Below, piece after piece: positions 55,000 through 63,774 of a DNA stretch of 64,000 nt; the first letter of the stretch is position 1, and each line of letters opens with the position of its first letter. Below the pieces are notes generated by a model that worked only from the letters and a program-made list of their open reading frames with translations, had not been told where the DNA came from and searched no databases. This DNA is from an uncultured Pelagimonas sp. (lineage in GTDB: Bacteria; Pseudomonadota; Alphaproteobacteria; Rhodobacterales; Rhodobacteraceae): contig CANMIH010000013.1 in assembly GCA_947497905.1 (NCBI GenBank), positions 62,001 to 126,000 of the forward strand. The letters run 5' to 3'. Made by a program: the position numbers and the translations under genes.

Positions 55000-55767
55000 A
55001 TGGCATCCGCAACATTTCATGATCTTGAGGGCGCATCGGTTTTCATCACTGGTGGTGGCTCGGGGATCGGTGCGGCCCTGACCGAAGGGTTTCTGCGGCA
55101 AGGCGCAAAGGTGGCATTTGTTCAGCGTTCGGATGCCCGTGATTTCTGTGATGAAATGGAGGGGCTCACCGGCACGCGGCCCTTGTTCATCCCGTGTGAC
55201 ATCACCGATGTATCGGCGCTGAAGGCCGCGATTGATCAGGCGGCCGAGGCTCATGGACCCATTGGGATCTTGGTGAACAATGCCGCAAATGATCAGCGCC
55301 ATGTGCTTGAAGACACAGATGAGGCCTATTGGGACTGGGCGCAGGCCATCAATCTAAAGGCCTACTACTTTGCCTGCCAAAGCGTGGTACCAGGGATGAA
55401 GGCGATGGGCGGCGGCTCAATCGTCAACTTCAGCTCGATCACCTATATGCTTGGGGTGTCCGGACTGACGGCCTACACCACGGCAAATGCGGGAATCATG
55501 GGGATGACGCGGGCTCTGGCGCGCGAGCTTGGCCCGGACAAGATCCGCGTCAATTCGCTGGCGCCGGGCTGGGTGATGACCGAACGTCAGGAACGTCTCT
55601 GGGCCACACCGGATAAAGTGGCGGCACATGTCGAAACACAATGTCTGAAAGAGGCGCTGGTGCCGGAAGACATTGTCGACAGCGTTCTGTTTCTTGCCTC
55701 AAACAGCAGCCGAATGATGACCGCTCAGACGCTTGTGGTTGACGGTGGCGCGGCAATGACCGGTTAA
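55000..55767 (+). CDS. SDR-family oxidoreductase with altered catalytic lysine
   Basis: A 255-residue classical SDR. The cofactor motif is TGGGSGIG, NNAA follows, and the active-site serine lies in FSSITY. The tyrosine is in TAYTTANAG; the YxxxK lysine is replaced by asparagine (codon AAT at 55486-55488). An AGGGGAGAGAGCA site supports the ATG at 55000. Function may be changed or lost. Substrate is unknown. Its stop overlaps the convergent transporter stop. Confidence 0.85.
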   Translation: MASATFHDLEGASVFITGGGSGIGAALTEGFLRQGAKVAFVQRSDARDFCDEMEGLTGTRPLFIPCDITDVSALKAAIDQAAEAHGPIGILVNNAANDQRHVLEDTDEAYWDWAQAINLKAYYFACQSVVPGMKAMGGGSIVNFSSITYMLGVSGLTAYTTANAGIMGMTRALARELGPDKIRVNSLAPGWVMTERQERLWATPDKVAAHVETQCLKEALVPEDIVDSVLFLASNSSRMMTAQTLVVDGGAAMTG

Positions 55768-56654
55768 GTCAGGGCAATTACAGCAGTGCCGCAGATGGCC
55801 AGACCCGCGCCCACTGCGGCCAGGGCTGTGGGGGGCTGTCGGTCTTTGATCCACAGGATTGCGAGGACTATTACCGGCGAAAGTGATCCGAGCACTGTGG
55901 CGATCCCTGCATCAAAGCTGGCAATCGCATAAAGTAGGAGCGTTGAGGACAGCACATAGCCGATCAGACCCGGCAAAACGGTTTGTCCCAACATGCGCTT
56001 AGACATTGGTTTGGCCGGACGGAACATCTCAGCAGGCCAAAGCGCGACAAGTGAGATCACCAGTGCGGCCCCCAGAAGGCGCAGAGCGGTTGCGGCCAGA
56101 GGCGCAGTGCCTTCTACCATCGCGGGTTTTAGGGCCAGAAAGCCTATTCCCTGAAACAGCGTCGCACAGAAACCCAGTGCGATTACCTGCCAGATCGGCG
56201 CGCTGAGCTGGTCACTTTTTCCAGAATTGCCAGATGCGAAGAGAACCGCAAGCAGGATGCCTATGAGCGCAAGCCCAGCCCCGGCAAGGTCCCAAGGACT
56301 GAGCGTTTCACCAAGCCACAGATAGGCCATGCCCGCGACAAGGGGGCCTTTGAAAGATAAAATGACCTCGGTCCGACGCGGTCCTCCGCGTCTCAGACAG
56401 GCAATCATCGCGAGATTGCCGAGAAGGATCCCAAACAAGCTGCTAATCACGAAGGCCGGCCAATGATGCCAGGTGACGGTTGGCCACAGTCCGAGCACGG
56501 CGCAAAGCCCTGCGACACAGGCCGAGCAGGCAATCAGTTGAATCCGGGTGAACTCAAAGGCGCCCAGTTTGCGGGCCGGGGATTGCGCAAGAACAATGCC
56601 GGTCGCCCATCCACCAGAGGCCCCCAATGCAGCCAGTACAGGAAAAATCGCCAT
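55764..56654 (-). CDS. DMT-superfamily (EamA) transporter
   Basis: A 296-residue inner-membrane protein with ten helices and the two-EamA layout (LRRGGPRRTEVILSFKGPLV, GLALIGILLAVLFA, GAGLAICGTAVIAL). The ATG at 56654 has GAGGATGTC upstream. It is probably a metabolite exporter. It is divergent from an HxlR regulator across a 43-base palindrome, so it is the likely regulated target. Confidence 0.88.
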   Translation of the reverse strand: MAIFPVLAALGASGGWATGIVLAQSPARKLGAFEFTRIQLIACSACVAGLCAVLGLWPTVTWHHWPAFVISSLFGILLGNLAMIACLRRGGPRRTEVILSFKGPLVAGMAYLWLGETLSPWDLAGAGLALIGILLAVLFASGNSGKSDQLSAPIWQVIALGFCATLFQGIGFLALKPAMVEGTAPLAATALRLLGAALVISLVALWPAEMFRPAKPMSKRMLGQTVLPGLIGYVLSSTLLLYAIASFDAGIATVLGSLSPVIVLAILWIKDRQPPTALAAVGAGLAICGTAVIALT

Positions 56655-56673
56655 GACATCCTCACGCAGATTC

Positions 56674-56716
56674 GCTATCATTTGTGTAGCAAATAATTTG
56701 CTACACAAATGATAGC
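56674..56716. promoter_or_regulatory. 43-base perfect palindrome between the DMT and HxlR genes
   Basis: The arm at 56674-56694 is repeated exactly, in reverse complement, at 56696-56716 around a single A. Each arm begins GCTATCATTTGTG. It lies between divergent starts (56654 and 56726) and is the expected HxlR operator, and could also form a cruciform. Confidence 0.85.
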
Positions 56717-56725
56717 AAGGGCAAT

Positions 56726-57067
56726 ATGGCACCGACATCTCCCAAACCCGGCACCCCGGTGCGCGGATCGAAGACAGGCAAACCCATTATGGCGCTGTTC
56801 GACCTTCTCGGGCGCAGCTGGGCGATGGGTGTGATTTGGCAGTTGTCAGAGGCACCATTGACCTTCCGGCAGCTGCAAGAGGCCTGTGGCGGTGTTTCCC
56901 CAACGGTGCTGAACAAACGCCTCAAAGAGCTGCGCGAAGCCGCTCTGGTGACTCATGGCGAAGGGGGGTATCACCTGACCCCATTGGGGCAGGAGCTGTT
57001 TGATCTCATTCGACCTTTTGGTCAGTGGTCCCAGGATTGGGCGCAGGCGATAGAGGCGGATGGTTAA
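56726..57067 (+). CDS. HxlR-family transcriptional regulator
   Basis: A 113-residue winged-helix regulator (GRSWAMGVIWQLSEAPLTFR, SPTVLNKRLKELREAALVTH). It has one cysteine (EACGG) but not the usual redox cysteine at the N terminus. Together with the palindrome it is divergent from the DMT transporter and probably regulates it. Its 3' end overlaps the convergent TetR gene. Confidence 0.9.
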   Translation: MAPTSPKPGTPVRGSKTGKPIMALFDLLGRSWAMGVIWQLSEAPLTFRQLQEACGGVSPTVLNKRLKELREAALVTHGEGGYHLTPLGQELFDLIRPFGQWSQDWAQAIEADG

Positions 57068-57639
57068 GCTTCGCCCACCAGTTTGAGAACCATAAGCCGC
57101 AGCGTTTCCAACATTTGCTCGAGCTTCTGTTCCGAGGTCGCCCCGTATTTCAACCCGTTGCACGTGGTCACAATGAACTCGGCAAGATCTTCGGCGGTTT
57201 GGCCGTTCTGGGCGAGGGCGGCCTGGTGTGGGATGAAGAGGGGCTCAAGCATGGCCATCTTGTGCCGCATCATTTGGTGTGAGGCTTTCTCAGACTCTTT
57301 GTCGCCGCCGGAAATCAGATCCTCGGCATCCGGCATTTGCTGGACCATCGTGTAAAAGCGAATCGTGGTATGGTCGAAAAAGCTCCAGAGCTTGTCAGAT
57401 AGGGTGTCTTGCCTGCCCCAGTCGGCGCGGACCTGAGCCAACATCTGGGCCACGACGTATTCCATCGCCGCCAGCATGACCCCATCTTTGTTGGTGTATC
57501 GCCCATACAGGGTTTGGCGGGACACATCCGCTTCGCGTGCGATGTCATTCATCGTCGTGCGGCGGACGCCATACCGAGTGATGACACGCACAACAGCGTC
57601 AAGGATAGGGTCTTGGTCTGGGGTGGTTGCTTGGGTCAT
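57064..57639 (-). CDS. TetR-family transcriptional regulator
   Basis: A 191-residue repressor. The N-terminal helix-turn-helix is visible (RRTTMNDIAREADVSRQTLY, GRYTNKDGVM). The ATG at 57639 is used; an upstream in-frame start adds nine residues. It is divergent from the iorAB-type genes with a symmetrical operator in the gap, so it probably represses them. Confidence 0.9.
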   Translation of the reverse strand: MTQATTPDQDPILDAVVRVITRYGVRRTTMNDIAREADVSRQTLYGRYTNKDGVMLAAMEYVVAQMLAQVRADWGRQDTLSDKLWSFFDHTTIRFYTMVQQMPDAEDLISGGDKESEKASHQMMRHKMAMLEPLFIPHQAALAQNGQTAEDLAEFIVTTCNGLKYGATSEQKLEQMLETLRLMVLKLVGEA

Positions 57640-57658
57640 GGGGTCAGATGAACAAATA

Positions 57659-57696
57659 GACGCCATTTGTCAAATGATAGATTGACAAATGGCGTC
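57659..57696. promoter_or_regulatory. 14-base-arm inverted repeat, candidate TetR operator
   Basis: GACGCCATTTGTCA (57659-57672) and TGACAAATGGCGTC (57683-57696) are perfect reverse complements around ten bases. It lies between the TetR start (57639) and the iorA-like start (57781). Confidence 0.85.
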
Positions 57697-57780
57697 CTAA
57701 TGTAAATGTGTAAGGCGAAGCCGCCGCAGATTTCTGTGGCGACCCCAGAGTGATCCCCAAAATGGGGCAAGGAGTTCACG

Positions 57781-58245
57781 ATGATCCGGCTCAAGGTGAA
57801 TGGCGAAACGCGCGAAGTTGATGTCTCTCCGGAGATGCCCCTGCTGTGGGTGTTGCGGGATGAGCTTGGCATGACGGGCACGAAATACGGCTGCGGTGTT
57901 GCCCAATGTGGTGCCTGCACCGTGCATGTGGATGGAACGGCGGTTCGGTCCTGTCAGGAGCAGATCGGCGATCTGGAGGGTGCAGAGGTGACCACCATTG
58001 AAGGGTTGGGCACCCCGGATCTGATGCATGCGGTGCAGGCCGCTTGGGTAGACCATCAGGTGGCGCAATGTGGATATTGTCAGTCGGGACAGATCATGCA
58101 GGCCGCATCGCTTTTGGCGGAAACACCCAATCCGACCGATGACGAGATCGATGAGGCCATGTCTGGCAACCTGTGCCGCTGTGGCACCTACCCCCGTATT
58201 CGGGCCGCCGTCAAAACAGCAGCTGCCAAAGTACAGGAGGGTTAA
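57781..58245 (+). CDS. Xanthine dehydrogenase-family iron-sulfur subunit (isoquinoline 1-oxidoreductase alpha-like)
   Basis: A 154-residue 2Fe-2S protein. The plant-type ferredoxin motif [13 protein letters not shown] is near residue 40 and the second cluster motif is CGYCQSG with LCRCGTYPR near residue 117. It is the small subunit of a molybdenum hydroxylase and transfers electrons from the large subunit. It overlaps nothing and is followed after three bases by the large subunit gene. Confidence 0.93.
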   Translation: MIRLKVNGETREVDVSPEMPLLWVLRDELGMTGTKYGCGVAQCGACTVHVDGTAVRSCQEQIGDLEGAEVTTIEGLGTPDLMHAVQAAWVDHQVAQCGYCQSGQIMQAASLLAETPNPTDDEIDEAMSGNLCRCGTYPRIRAAVKTAAAKVQEG

Positions 58246-58248
58246 GAC

Positions 58249-60483
58249 ATGAGCCGCATTGGAAAAATCGCCCGACGTTCGTTTTTGGTAGGCGCTGCTG
58301 CTTTGGTGGGGGGCGTGGCCTTTGGCGTTTACGCGGTGCGCCGCGATCCTGGCAACCCGCTGCATGACGATCTGAAAACCGGCGAAGCCGCGTTTAACCC
58401 CTGGGTACTGATCGATCAGGACAAGATCACGCTCATTGCGCCCCATGGCGACAAAGGGCAGGGGATTTATTCAGCGCAGGCCGCGCTTATTGCGGAAGAG
58501 TTGGATCTGGAGTGGGGCGACTTTGAGGTGAGCTTTGGCAAACCGGCCAAGGCCTATTGGAACACCGCCATGGCGGAAGAGGCCGTGCCCTTTATGTCCA
58601 CGGACGAGAGCTTTGGTGCCGAAACCATGCGCAGCGTCATGGGCGGCGTCATGAAGGTCATGGGGATGCAGGGCACTGGGGGGTCTTCTGCCATTCCAGA
58701 CAGCTTTGTCAAACTGCGCGAGGCTGGAGCCATGGCGCGGGAGACCTTGAAACTTGCCGCGAGCAACCGCAGCGGCGTCCCTGTGGCTAAACTGAAAACC
58801 GAAAAGGGGGCCGTGATCCTGCCGAATGGGGATCGGATCGCCTTTACGGATCTGGCCGCTGAGGCGGCAGGTCTGGAGCCTGTAACAGGCACTGCCCTGC
58901 GCGATCCAAGCCAATGGCGACTGGTTGGGAAACCGATGCAGCGACTGGATATCGTTGGAAAATCAACGGGGACACAGACCTATGGCATCGATATCACCGT
59001 GCCGGATATGGTCTATGCTACGGTTAAGATGAATCCCCGTCAGGGCGCTGGCCTGAATGGGTTTGACGCCTCTGAGGCCCTGGCACTTCCCGGAGTGAAA
59101 CAGGTGGTTGAGATCACAGGTGGTGTCGCCGTGATTGCCACCAATACATGGTATGCCATCCAAGGGGCCGAGGCGATTGAGTTCGACTGGGCCGAGGCAC
59201 TTTATCCCGCAGAGCAGGACCAGCATTGGGAGGCGCTCAGCGCCGCGTTTAGCCCAGAAAAGCTCGACAAAGAATGGCGCAATGACGGGGATGTCGAGGC
59301 GGCCGACGGGGATGCGATTGAGCTTGAATATCGCTCACCTTATGTGGCGCATGCCCCACTTGAACCCCTGAACGCGGTTGTGAAGGTCACCGATGCGGGC
59401 ATCGAGATCTGGACCGGCCATCAGTTGCAGCGCATGTTGCAGCAACAGCTCGCCCCAATCACCGGCCACGAGCCCGAGCAGGTCACCCTGCACAACCAAT
59501 TCATGGGTGGGAGCTTTGGTCACCGGCTGGAATTCGAACATCTGAAGCAGGCCACTGAGATTGCCAACCAGATGCGCGGCACGCCTGTGAAGATGACCTA
59601 TTCACGCGAGGAAGACTTCGCCCACGACTTCCCGCGTCATATTGCGATGGGACGCGCGCGCATGGTGACAAAGGCCGGTAAAGTCGAGGGCATGGATCTG
59701 TCGATTGCCTCGCCCTCGGTTGTGGTGTCGCAAATGGGGCGCGCTGGGCTCAATATCCCGGGCCCTGATGTTCAGATCGTGGCCGGTGCGTGGAACAATC
59801 CCTATGCCCTGCCGAATTATCGTGTGCGCGGATATCGCGCCCCTGAACTGGCGCCGGTGTCATCGTGGCGGGCTGTGGGGGCAAATGCGGCCGGGTTCTT
59901 TTTTGACTGTGCCTTGGATGAAGCAATTCATGCCGCAGGGGCCGATCCTCTGGCCGAGCGCCTGCGATTGATCGACCACGACCCAAGCCGCAAAGTTCTG
60001 GAAGCGGTTGGGGAGATGTCGAACTGGGGTGGGGCACTGGCGCCCAATCAGGGACGCGGGATTGCCTTTGTCGAGAGCTTTGGGGTGCCCACCGCTGAGG
60101 TTGTTCAGGTCACCAACACCGAGGAGGGCATCAAGATCGATAAGGTCTGGGTCGCCTGTGACGTGGGTACAATTGTCGACCCGGTCAATTTCGAAGGTCT
60201 GGTGCAGGGCGGAGTGATCTTTGGCCTGGCCCATGCCATCAACAGCGAAATCACCTATTCCGACGGCATGGCAGAGCAATCAAACTACTATGATGCTGAA
60301 GGGCTGCGGATGCGTCAGGTGCCCGAGATCATGGTGCGCGGCCTTGAGAACGGCGACAAGATCCGCGGGATTGGCGAACCACCCGTGCCGCCTGCCGCTC
60401 CGGCGCTGGCAAATGCAATCTTTGCGGCCACGGGGCAGCGTATTCGCGAGTTGCCGCTCTATCACCACATCGATTTTGTGTGA
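58249..60483 (+). CDS. Molybdopterin large subunit of an aldehyde/isoquinoline oxidoreductase
   Basis: A 744-residue molybdenum hydroxylase large subunit with a twin-arginine-like leader (IARRSFLVGAAALVGG), so the complex is probably periplasmic. The molybdopterin domains show QGIYSAQAALIAEEL, MGGSFGHRLE, RGYRAPELAP and GIGEPPVPPAAPALANA, with the active-site glutamate in GIGEP. The arrangement of small and large subunits without a separate FAD subunit fits the IorAB type. The substrate is unknown; a TetR regulator faces the operon. Confidence 0.92.
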   Translation: MSRIGKIARRSFLVGAAALVGGVAFGVYAVRRDPGNPLHDDLKTGEAAFNPWVLIDQDKITLIAPHGDKGQGIYSAQAALIAEELDLEWGDFEVSFGKPAKAYWNTAMAEEAVPFMSTDESFGAETMRSVMGGVMKVMGMQGTGGSSAIPDSFVKLREAGAMARETLKLAASNRSGVPVAKLKTEKGAVILPNGDRIAFTDLAAEAAGLEPVTGTALRDPSQWRLVGKPMQRLDIVGKSTGTQTYGIDITVPDMVYATVKMNPRQGAGLNGFDASEALALPGVKQVVEITGGVAVIATNTWYAIQGAEAIEFDWAEALYPAEQDQHWEALSAAFSPEKLDKEWRNDGDVEAADGDAIELEYRSPYVAHAPLEPLNAVVKVTDAGIEIWTGHQLQRMLQQQLAPITGHEPEQVTLHNQFMGGSFGHRLEFEHLKQATEIANQMRGTPVKMTYSREEDFAHDFPRHIAMGRARMVTKAGKVEGMDLSIASPSVVVSQMGRAGLNIPGPDVQIVAGAWNNPYALPNYRVRGYRAPELAPVSSWRAVGANAAGFFFDCALDEAIHAAGADPLAERLRLIDHDPSRKVLEAVGEMSNWGGALAPNQGRGIAFVESFGVPTAEVVQVTNTEEGIKIDKVWVACDVGTIVDPVNFEGLVQGGVIFGLAHAINSEITYSDGMAEQSNYYDAEGLRMRQVPEIMVRGLENGDKIRGIGEPPVPPAAPALANAIFAATGQRIRELPLYHHIDFV

Positions 60484-60504
60484 CGGACCAGACAGAGGAA
60501 TGGG

Positions 60505-60532
60505 AAGGGGGGCACAAGGGCCCCCTTTTTCT
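60505..60532 (+). terminator. Terminator of the iorAB-type operon
   Basis: AAGGGGG and CCCCCTT (with further pairs within GGGGGGC/GGGCCCCC) fold into a stable hairpin followed by TTTTT. It sits between convergent genes and may serve both. Confidence 0.87.
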
Positions 60533-60534
60533 TG

Positions 60535-61059
60535 TCAGTCGCGATCAAAGAGATCGTCATTCATATGAAAATCCCATTTGTTTGATGTGCTGAACCAGCG
60601 TTCTGGCAGGAACCAGAAGGCAAGCCCGGCTGCGAAAAACAGCACAGCGCCTCCTAGAAACATGGTCCAAAAGATTGCGTCGCCTACCATCAGATAGGCC
60701 TTTTCAGGGTTCGTTGGAGACACAAAGGCCGTGACCTGCTCTCCGAGTGGGAACTCCGCAAGGCGCGTTTCGATCTGCGCAGCGATGGAGCTGGACATGG
60801 TGTAGCTCGCCAGAGTGGTCGCGCTGTAGCGAGTGCCATCCACAGTGTAAGAAAAGGCGACGTCAGGGCGATACATCACCACCGCCTGGCCATCGCTGAT
60901 CGAGGTATAGCGTTCAACCTGCACCCGATCCATGACGGCGGTGACCTGAGGCCAGGATTTGACGGCGCGCTCGTGTAGATAAAACCCCACGCTCAGAGCC
61001 ACAAAAATCATTCCAGCCAGGAAAAACACGTAGCTCGCCAGCTTTTTCAATCGAGACAT
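60535..61059 (-). CDS. DUF3592 membrane protein
   Basis: A 174-residue protein with an N-terminal helix (YVFFLAGMIFVALSVGFYL), an extracytoplasmic beta-rich part (YRPDVAFSYTVDGTRYSATT) and a second helix (FWTMFLGGAVLFFAAGLAFWF). This is the DUF3592 layout. Function is unknown. The ATG at 61059 is used; a longer reading is unlikely. Confidence 0.78.
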   Translation of the reverse strand: MSRLKKLASYVFFLAGMIFVALSVGFYLHERAVKSWPQVTAVMDRVQVERYTSISDGQAVVMYRPDVAFSYTVDGTRYSATTLASYTMSSSIAAQIETRLAEFPLGEQVTAFVSPTNPEKAYLMVGDAIFWTMFLGGAVLFFAAGLAFWFLPERWFSTSNKWDFHMNDDLFDRD

Positions 61060-61530
61060 GGAAGATGCCAACCTATCACCAAGACACACAGGAAAACCTA
61101 ATACCAAATTGGTGGCAAAGCGGGCGGCTTGGCGCAACAGCTAACGCCGAGACGTGCTAAAAATGAGAGCGTGAAAACAAACAAGGCGCCGTCGGTGGAT
61201 CCGACGACGCCATGCTGCTCGATTGTTTTTTCTTACCCCGGTCCTGCCAAGACCGTCGCGATCCAAGGGATGCTGGACCACAAAACTAGGGTGGAGCGCC
61301 GGAGTAGTTCAGAACTGATTCGGCCTCAACCCCCCAATTGAATCTCACTGCCTAATTTTCGCCATTTTCGTTAATATTTTATGATCTGGCGATGGAGGCC
61401 AGCGGTGCACAGGTAAGGCTTTGGCCTAAGCCTGCGTGCTCATTTCTTGAACAATTAGGGCGCATTTACAGCGCAGACCCTTGCTTTGTTAGAGAAACAT
61501 TGGCCTAGTTTGGCTCTGAAAGGAGCCCCC
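61060..61530. other. 471-base gap with one strong hairpin
   Basis: No credible gene. The stem GGCGCCGTCGG (61185-61195) and CCGACGACGCC (61201-61211) encloses TGGAT with one mismatch. On the minus strand it is followed by CTTGTTTGTTTTC, as a terminator would be, although no minus-strand gene lies upstream of it. A small RNA is possible but unproven. Confidence 0.5.
61185..61211 (-). terminator. Orphan terminator-like hairpin
   Basis: Eleven-base arms with one mismatch, then a T-rich tail on the minus strand. It has no obvious upstream gene. Confidence 0.45.
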
Positions 61531-62025
61531 ATGACCCAATCCCAACTCACTGAGATAACCGCGCCTCATGCAGGTGTTGAAACCCTTCTGGCCCGGCATC
61601 ATGCGGCGATGCGTGCGGGCAGCCCGGAAGAGAGCTGTCATGTAATGACTGGGGATGAATTGCGGGCCTCGGGCGCACGGATCTTTGCCCTCGAAAAAGA
61701 GGGTGAAGTTGCGGCCATTGGGGCGTTCAAGGTGCTCGATGATCCGACCGCGATTGAGCTGAAAAGCATGCACACCGCGCAGGAATTTCGCGGTCAGGGG
61801 CTAGGCGGCATTGTGTTGCAGGGATTGCTACAAGAGGCCATTCGCGCAGGGGCCCAAAGTGCCTGGCTCGAAACCGGATCAGATGACGGTTTTGCCCCGG
61901 CGCGCGCACTCTATGAACGGGCCGGTTTTGTGTATTGCGCGCCCTTTGGCAGCTACACAACAGACCCGCTAAGCGTCTTTATGACCATGGAATTTGGTCT
62001 TCAGCACACCTCAGGCCCGGCATAA
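61531..62025 (+). CDS. GNAT-family N-acetyltransferase
   Basis: A 164-residue acetyltransferase. The acetyl-CoA binding motif A is visible as FRGQGLGG, followed by GGIVLQGLLQEAIRAGAQ, and the C-terminal strand YERAGFVYC ends the fold. The ATG at 61531 has GAAAGGAG upstream. The substrate is unknown. Confidence 0.9.
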   Translation: MTQSQLTEITAPHAGVETLLARHHAAMRAGSPEESCHVMTGDELRASGARIFALEKEGEVAAIGAFKVLDDPTAIELKSMHTAQEFRGQGLGGIVLQGLLQEAIRAGAQSAWLETGSDDGFAPARALYERAGFVYCAPFGSYTTDPLSVFMTMEFGLQHTSGPA

Positions 62026-62079
62026 TCGTTTGCGTCGTGGGGCCGTAGATTCAACGGGCCCCACCATGAAAAGGCGCGG

Positions 62080-62400
62080 CTATTTAGGGGCGCAGAACAT
62101 ATCGTACAGAAGGCCAATCACCCGGCTCGTGTCTTCATTTGCAAGACTGTAGTAGATCGTTTTGCCGTCGCGCCGGGTAGAAACCAAACCTTCTTCGCGC
62201 AGGCGGGCCAGCATCTGGCTGACAGCCGCCTGTCGAATTTCCAGCAGGCCTTCCAACTCACCGACAGACTTTTCGCCTGATCCGAGATGACAGAGGATCA
62301 TGAGTCGGCCCTCATGGGCCAGCGTTTTGAGAAACGCTGCGGCATTGCGGGCGCTGCCTGCCATTTCCGAAGGGGGCGCGGTTGGTGCGTCGATGGTCAT
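62080..62400 (-). CDS. ArsR-family regulator, BigR/SqrR-like thiol sensor
   Basis: A 106-residue winged-helix repressor (LKTLAHEGRLMILCHLGSGE, IRQAAVSQMLARLREEGLVS). Two cysteines are present, Cys37 (MILCHL) and Cys103 (DMFC). Their spacing of 66 equals that of the persulfide-sensing cysteines as I recall them in SqrR, so a sulfide or redox sensor is likely. No sulfide gene is adjacent. Confidence 0.87.
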   Translation of the reverse strand: MTIDAPTAPPSEMAGSARNAAAFLKTLAHEGRLMILCHLGSGEKSVGELEGLLEIRQAAVSQMLARLREEGLVSTRRDGKTIYYSLANEDTSRVIGLLYDMFCAPK

Positions 62401-62464
62401 GTCGTCTCGTCGTCTTGTTCGCGATTTCGAAGGACCATATCAGCGCCAACACAAAAATGCGAGG

Positions 62465-63697
62465 TCAGCTTTCAGGTGCCGGTGCGCCACCCTGAAATGC
62501 ATTGCCATTTGCATAATCACAGGGCGCATCCTGCATCTCAAGATGCAATCCAGTGCCAGTGTAGGGGTGCGCCCGTGCCAGATCTTCGTCCACCTCGATA
62601 CCTAGCCCCGGCGCGGTCGGTGCGGTGACAAAGCCGTTGTCCACCCGGATCGTCCCTTTGATCAGCTGATCATGGAAGGGTGTTTCGATGGTTTCGGCAA
62701 TCAGTAGGTTGGGAATGGATACCCCAAGATGGATATTGGCGGCCCATTCAATGGGGCCTGCATAAAGATGCGGAGCCATCTCGGCATTGTAGACTTCGGC
62801 CAAAGCCGCCAGTTTGCGCATTTCCCAGATCCCGCCTGCGCGCCCCAGTGCCGGTTGCAGAATTTTGGCCCCGCCGTTTTTGAGGACTGCAGCAAATTCG
62901 GCCCGTGTGGTCATACGCTCGCCCGTTGCGATGGGGATGCGGACGGCGCGGGCGACCTCGGTGAACTGGTCCAGATTGTCTGGCGGAATTGGTTCTTCGT
63001 ACCAGAGCGGCGAATAGGGTTCGAGCGCCTGACCCAGCCGGATGGCGCCGGCAGTGTTGAACTGGCCATGGGTGCCAAACAGAAGATCGGCTCGGTCGCC
63101 GACCGCCTCGCGGATGGCTTTGCAGAAGGCAACTGAGCGGGTGATGTCGGACATGGCGGGCATGTGGCCGCCGCGCATAGTATAGGGACCGGCGGGGTCA
63201 AATTTGATGGCGGTGAACCCACGGGCGACATAATCCTGCGCCGCCTCGGCTGCCATCTCAGGGGACACCCAGAACTCGGAGATGTTATGATGGGGCAGGG
63301 GGTAGAGATAGGAGTAGGTGCGGATGCGCTCATTCATCATCCCGCCCAACAGCGCCCAGACCGGACGACCGCGCGCCTTGCCCAGGATATCCCAACAGGC
63401 GATCTCAAGCCCGGAAAAGGCCCCCATGACGGTGAGATCGGGGCGCTGGGTAAAGCCCGAGCTGTAGGTGCGGCGGAACATGCGTTCGATGTTTTCGGGG
63501 TTTTCACCTTCGAAATAGCGCTGGAACACATCGGCGATCACCGCCTTCATGGCCTCGGGGCCGATGGAAGAGGCGTAACATTCGCCCCAACCGGTGATGC
63601 CATCAGAGGTGGTGAGTTTCACCAAAATCCAATAGCGCCCCCCCCAACCGGGGGCGGGAGGTGCGGTAACAATGACATCGAGATCTTGCAGTTTCAC
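62465..63697 (-). CDS. Mandelate racemase/muconate lactonizing-family enzyme, probable sugar-acid dehydratase
   Basis: A 410-residue enolase-superfamily protein. The barrel ligands read KFDPAG, GTHGQFN, YEEPIPP and ATGERMTT, with the late histidine in MAPHLYAG. The N-terminal capping domain TTSDGITGWGEC is typical. The family includes galactonate and mannonate dehydratases; the substrate is not decided. It is next to an alcohol dehydrogenase gene on the same strand, which suggests a sugar-acid pathway. Confidence 0.85.
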   Translation of the reverse strand: MKLQDLDVIVTAPPAPGWGGRYWILVKLTTSDGITGWGECYASSIGPEAMKAVIADVFQRYFEGENPENIERMFRRTYSSGFTQRPDLTVMGAFSGLEIACWDILGKARGRPVWALLGGMMNERIRTYSYLYPLPHHNISEFWVSPEMAAEAAQDYVARGFTAIKFDPAGPYTMRGGHMPAMSDITRSVAFCKAIREAVGDRADLLFGTHGQFNTAGAIRLGQALEPYSPLWYEEPIPPDNLDQFTEVARAVRIPIATGERMTTRAEFAAVLKNGGAKILQPALGRAGGIWEMRKLAALAEVYNAEMAPHLYAGPIEWAANIHLGVSIPNLLIAETIETPFHDQLIKGTIRVDNGFVTAPTAPGLGIEVDEDLARAHPYTGTGLHLEMQDAPCDYANGNAFQGGAPAPES

Positions 63698-63724
63698 GTT
63701 TTCAGGTCCTGTGACTGGAAAGAG

Positions 63725-63760
63725 GCGGGGGCCAGCCCCCGTACCCCCGGAGTATTTGTG
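63725..63760. repeat. Dispersed GC-rich element with CGGAGTATTTGTG tail
   Basis: A GGGGGCCAGCCCCC hairpin is followed by CCGGAGTATTTGTG. A close relative of the tail lies, inverted, at 11000-11030. Such elements are common between genes in this group of bacteria. Confidence 0.5.
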
Positions 63761-63774
63761 AAAAGAAGAAGGGC

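Noticed and set aside
61129-61341. A 70-codon plus-strand frame in the 61-kb gap
   Set aside because: It runs through the hairpin at 61185, has no ribosome site and no protein-like pattern.
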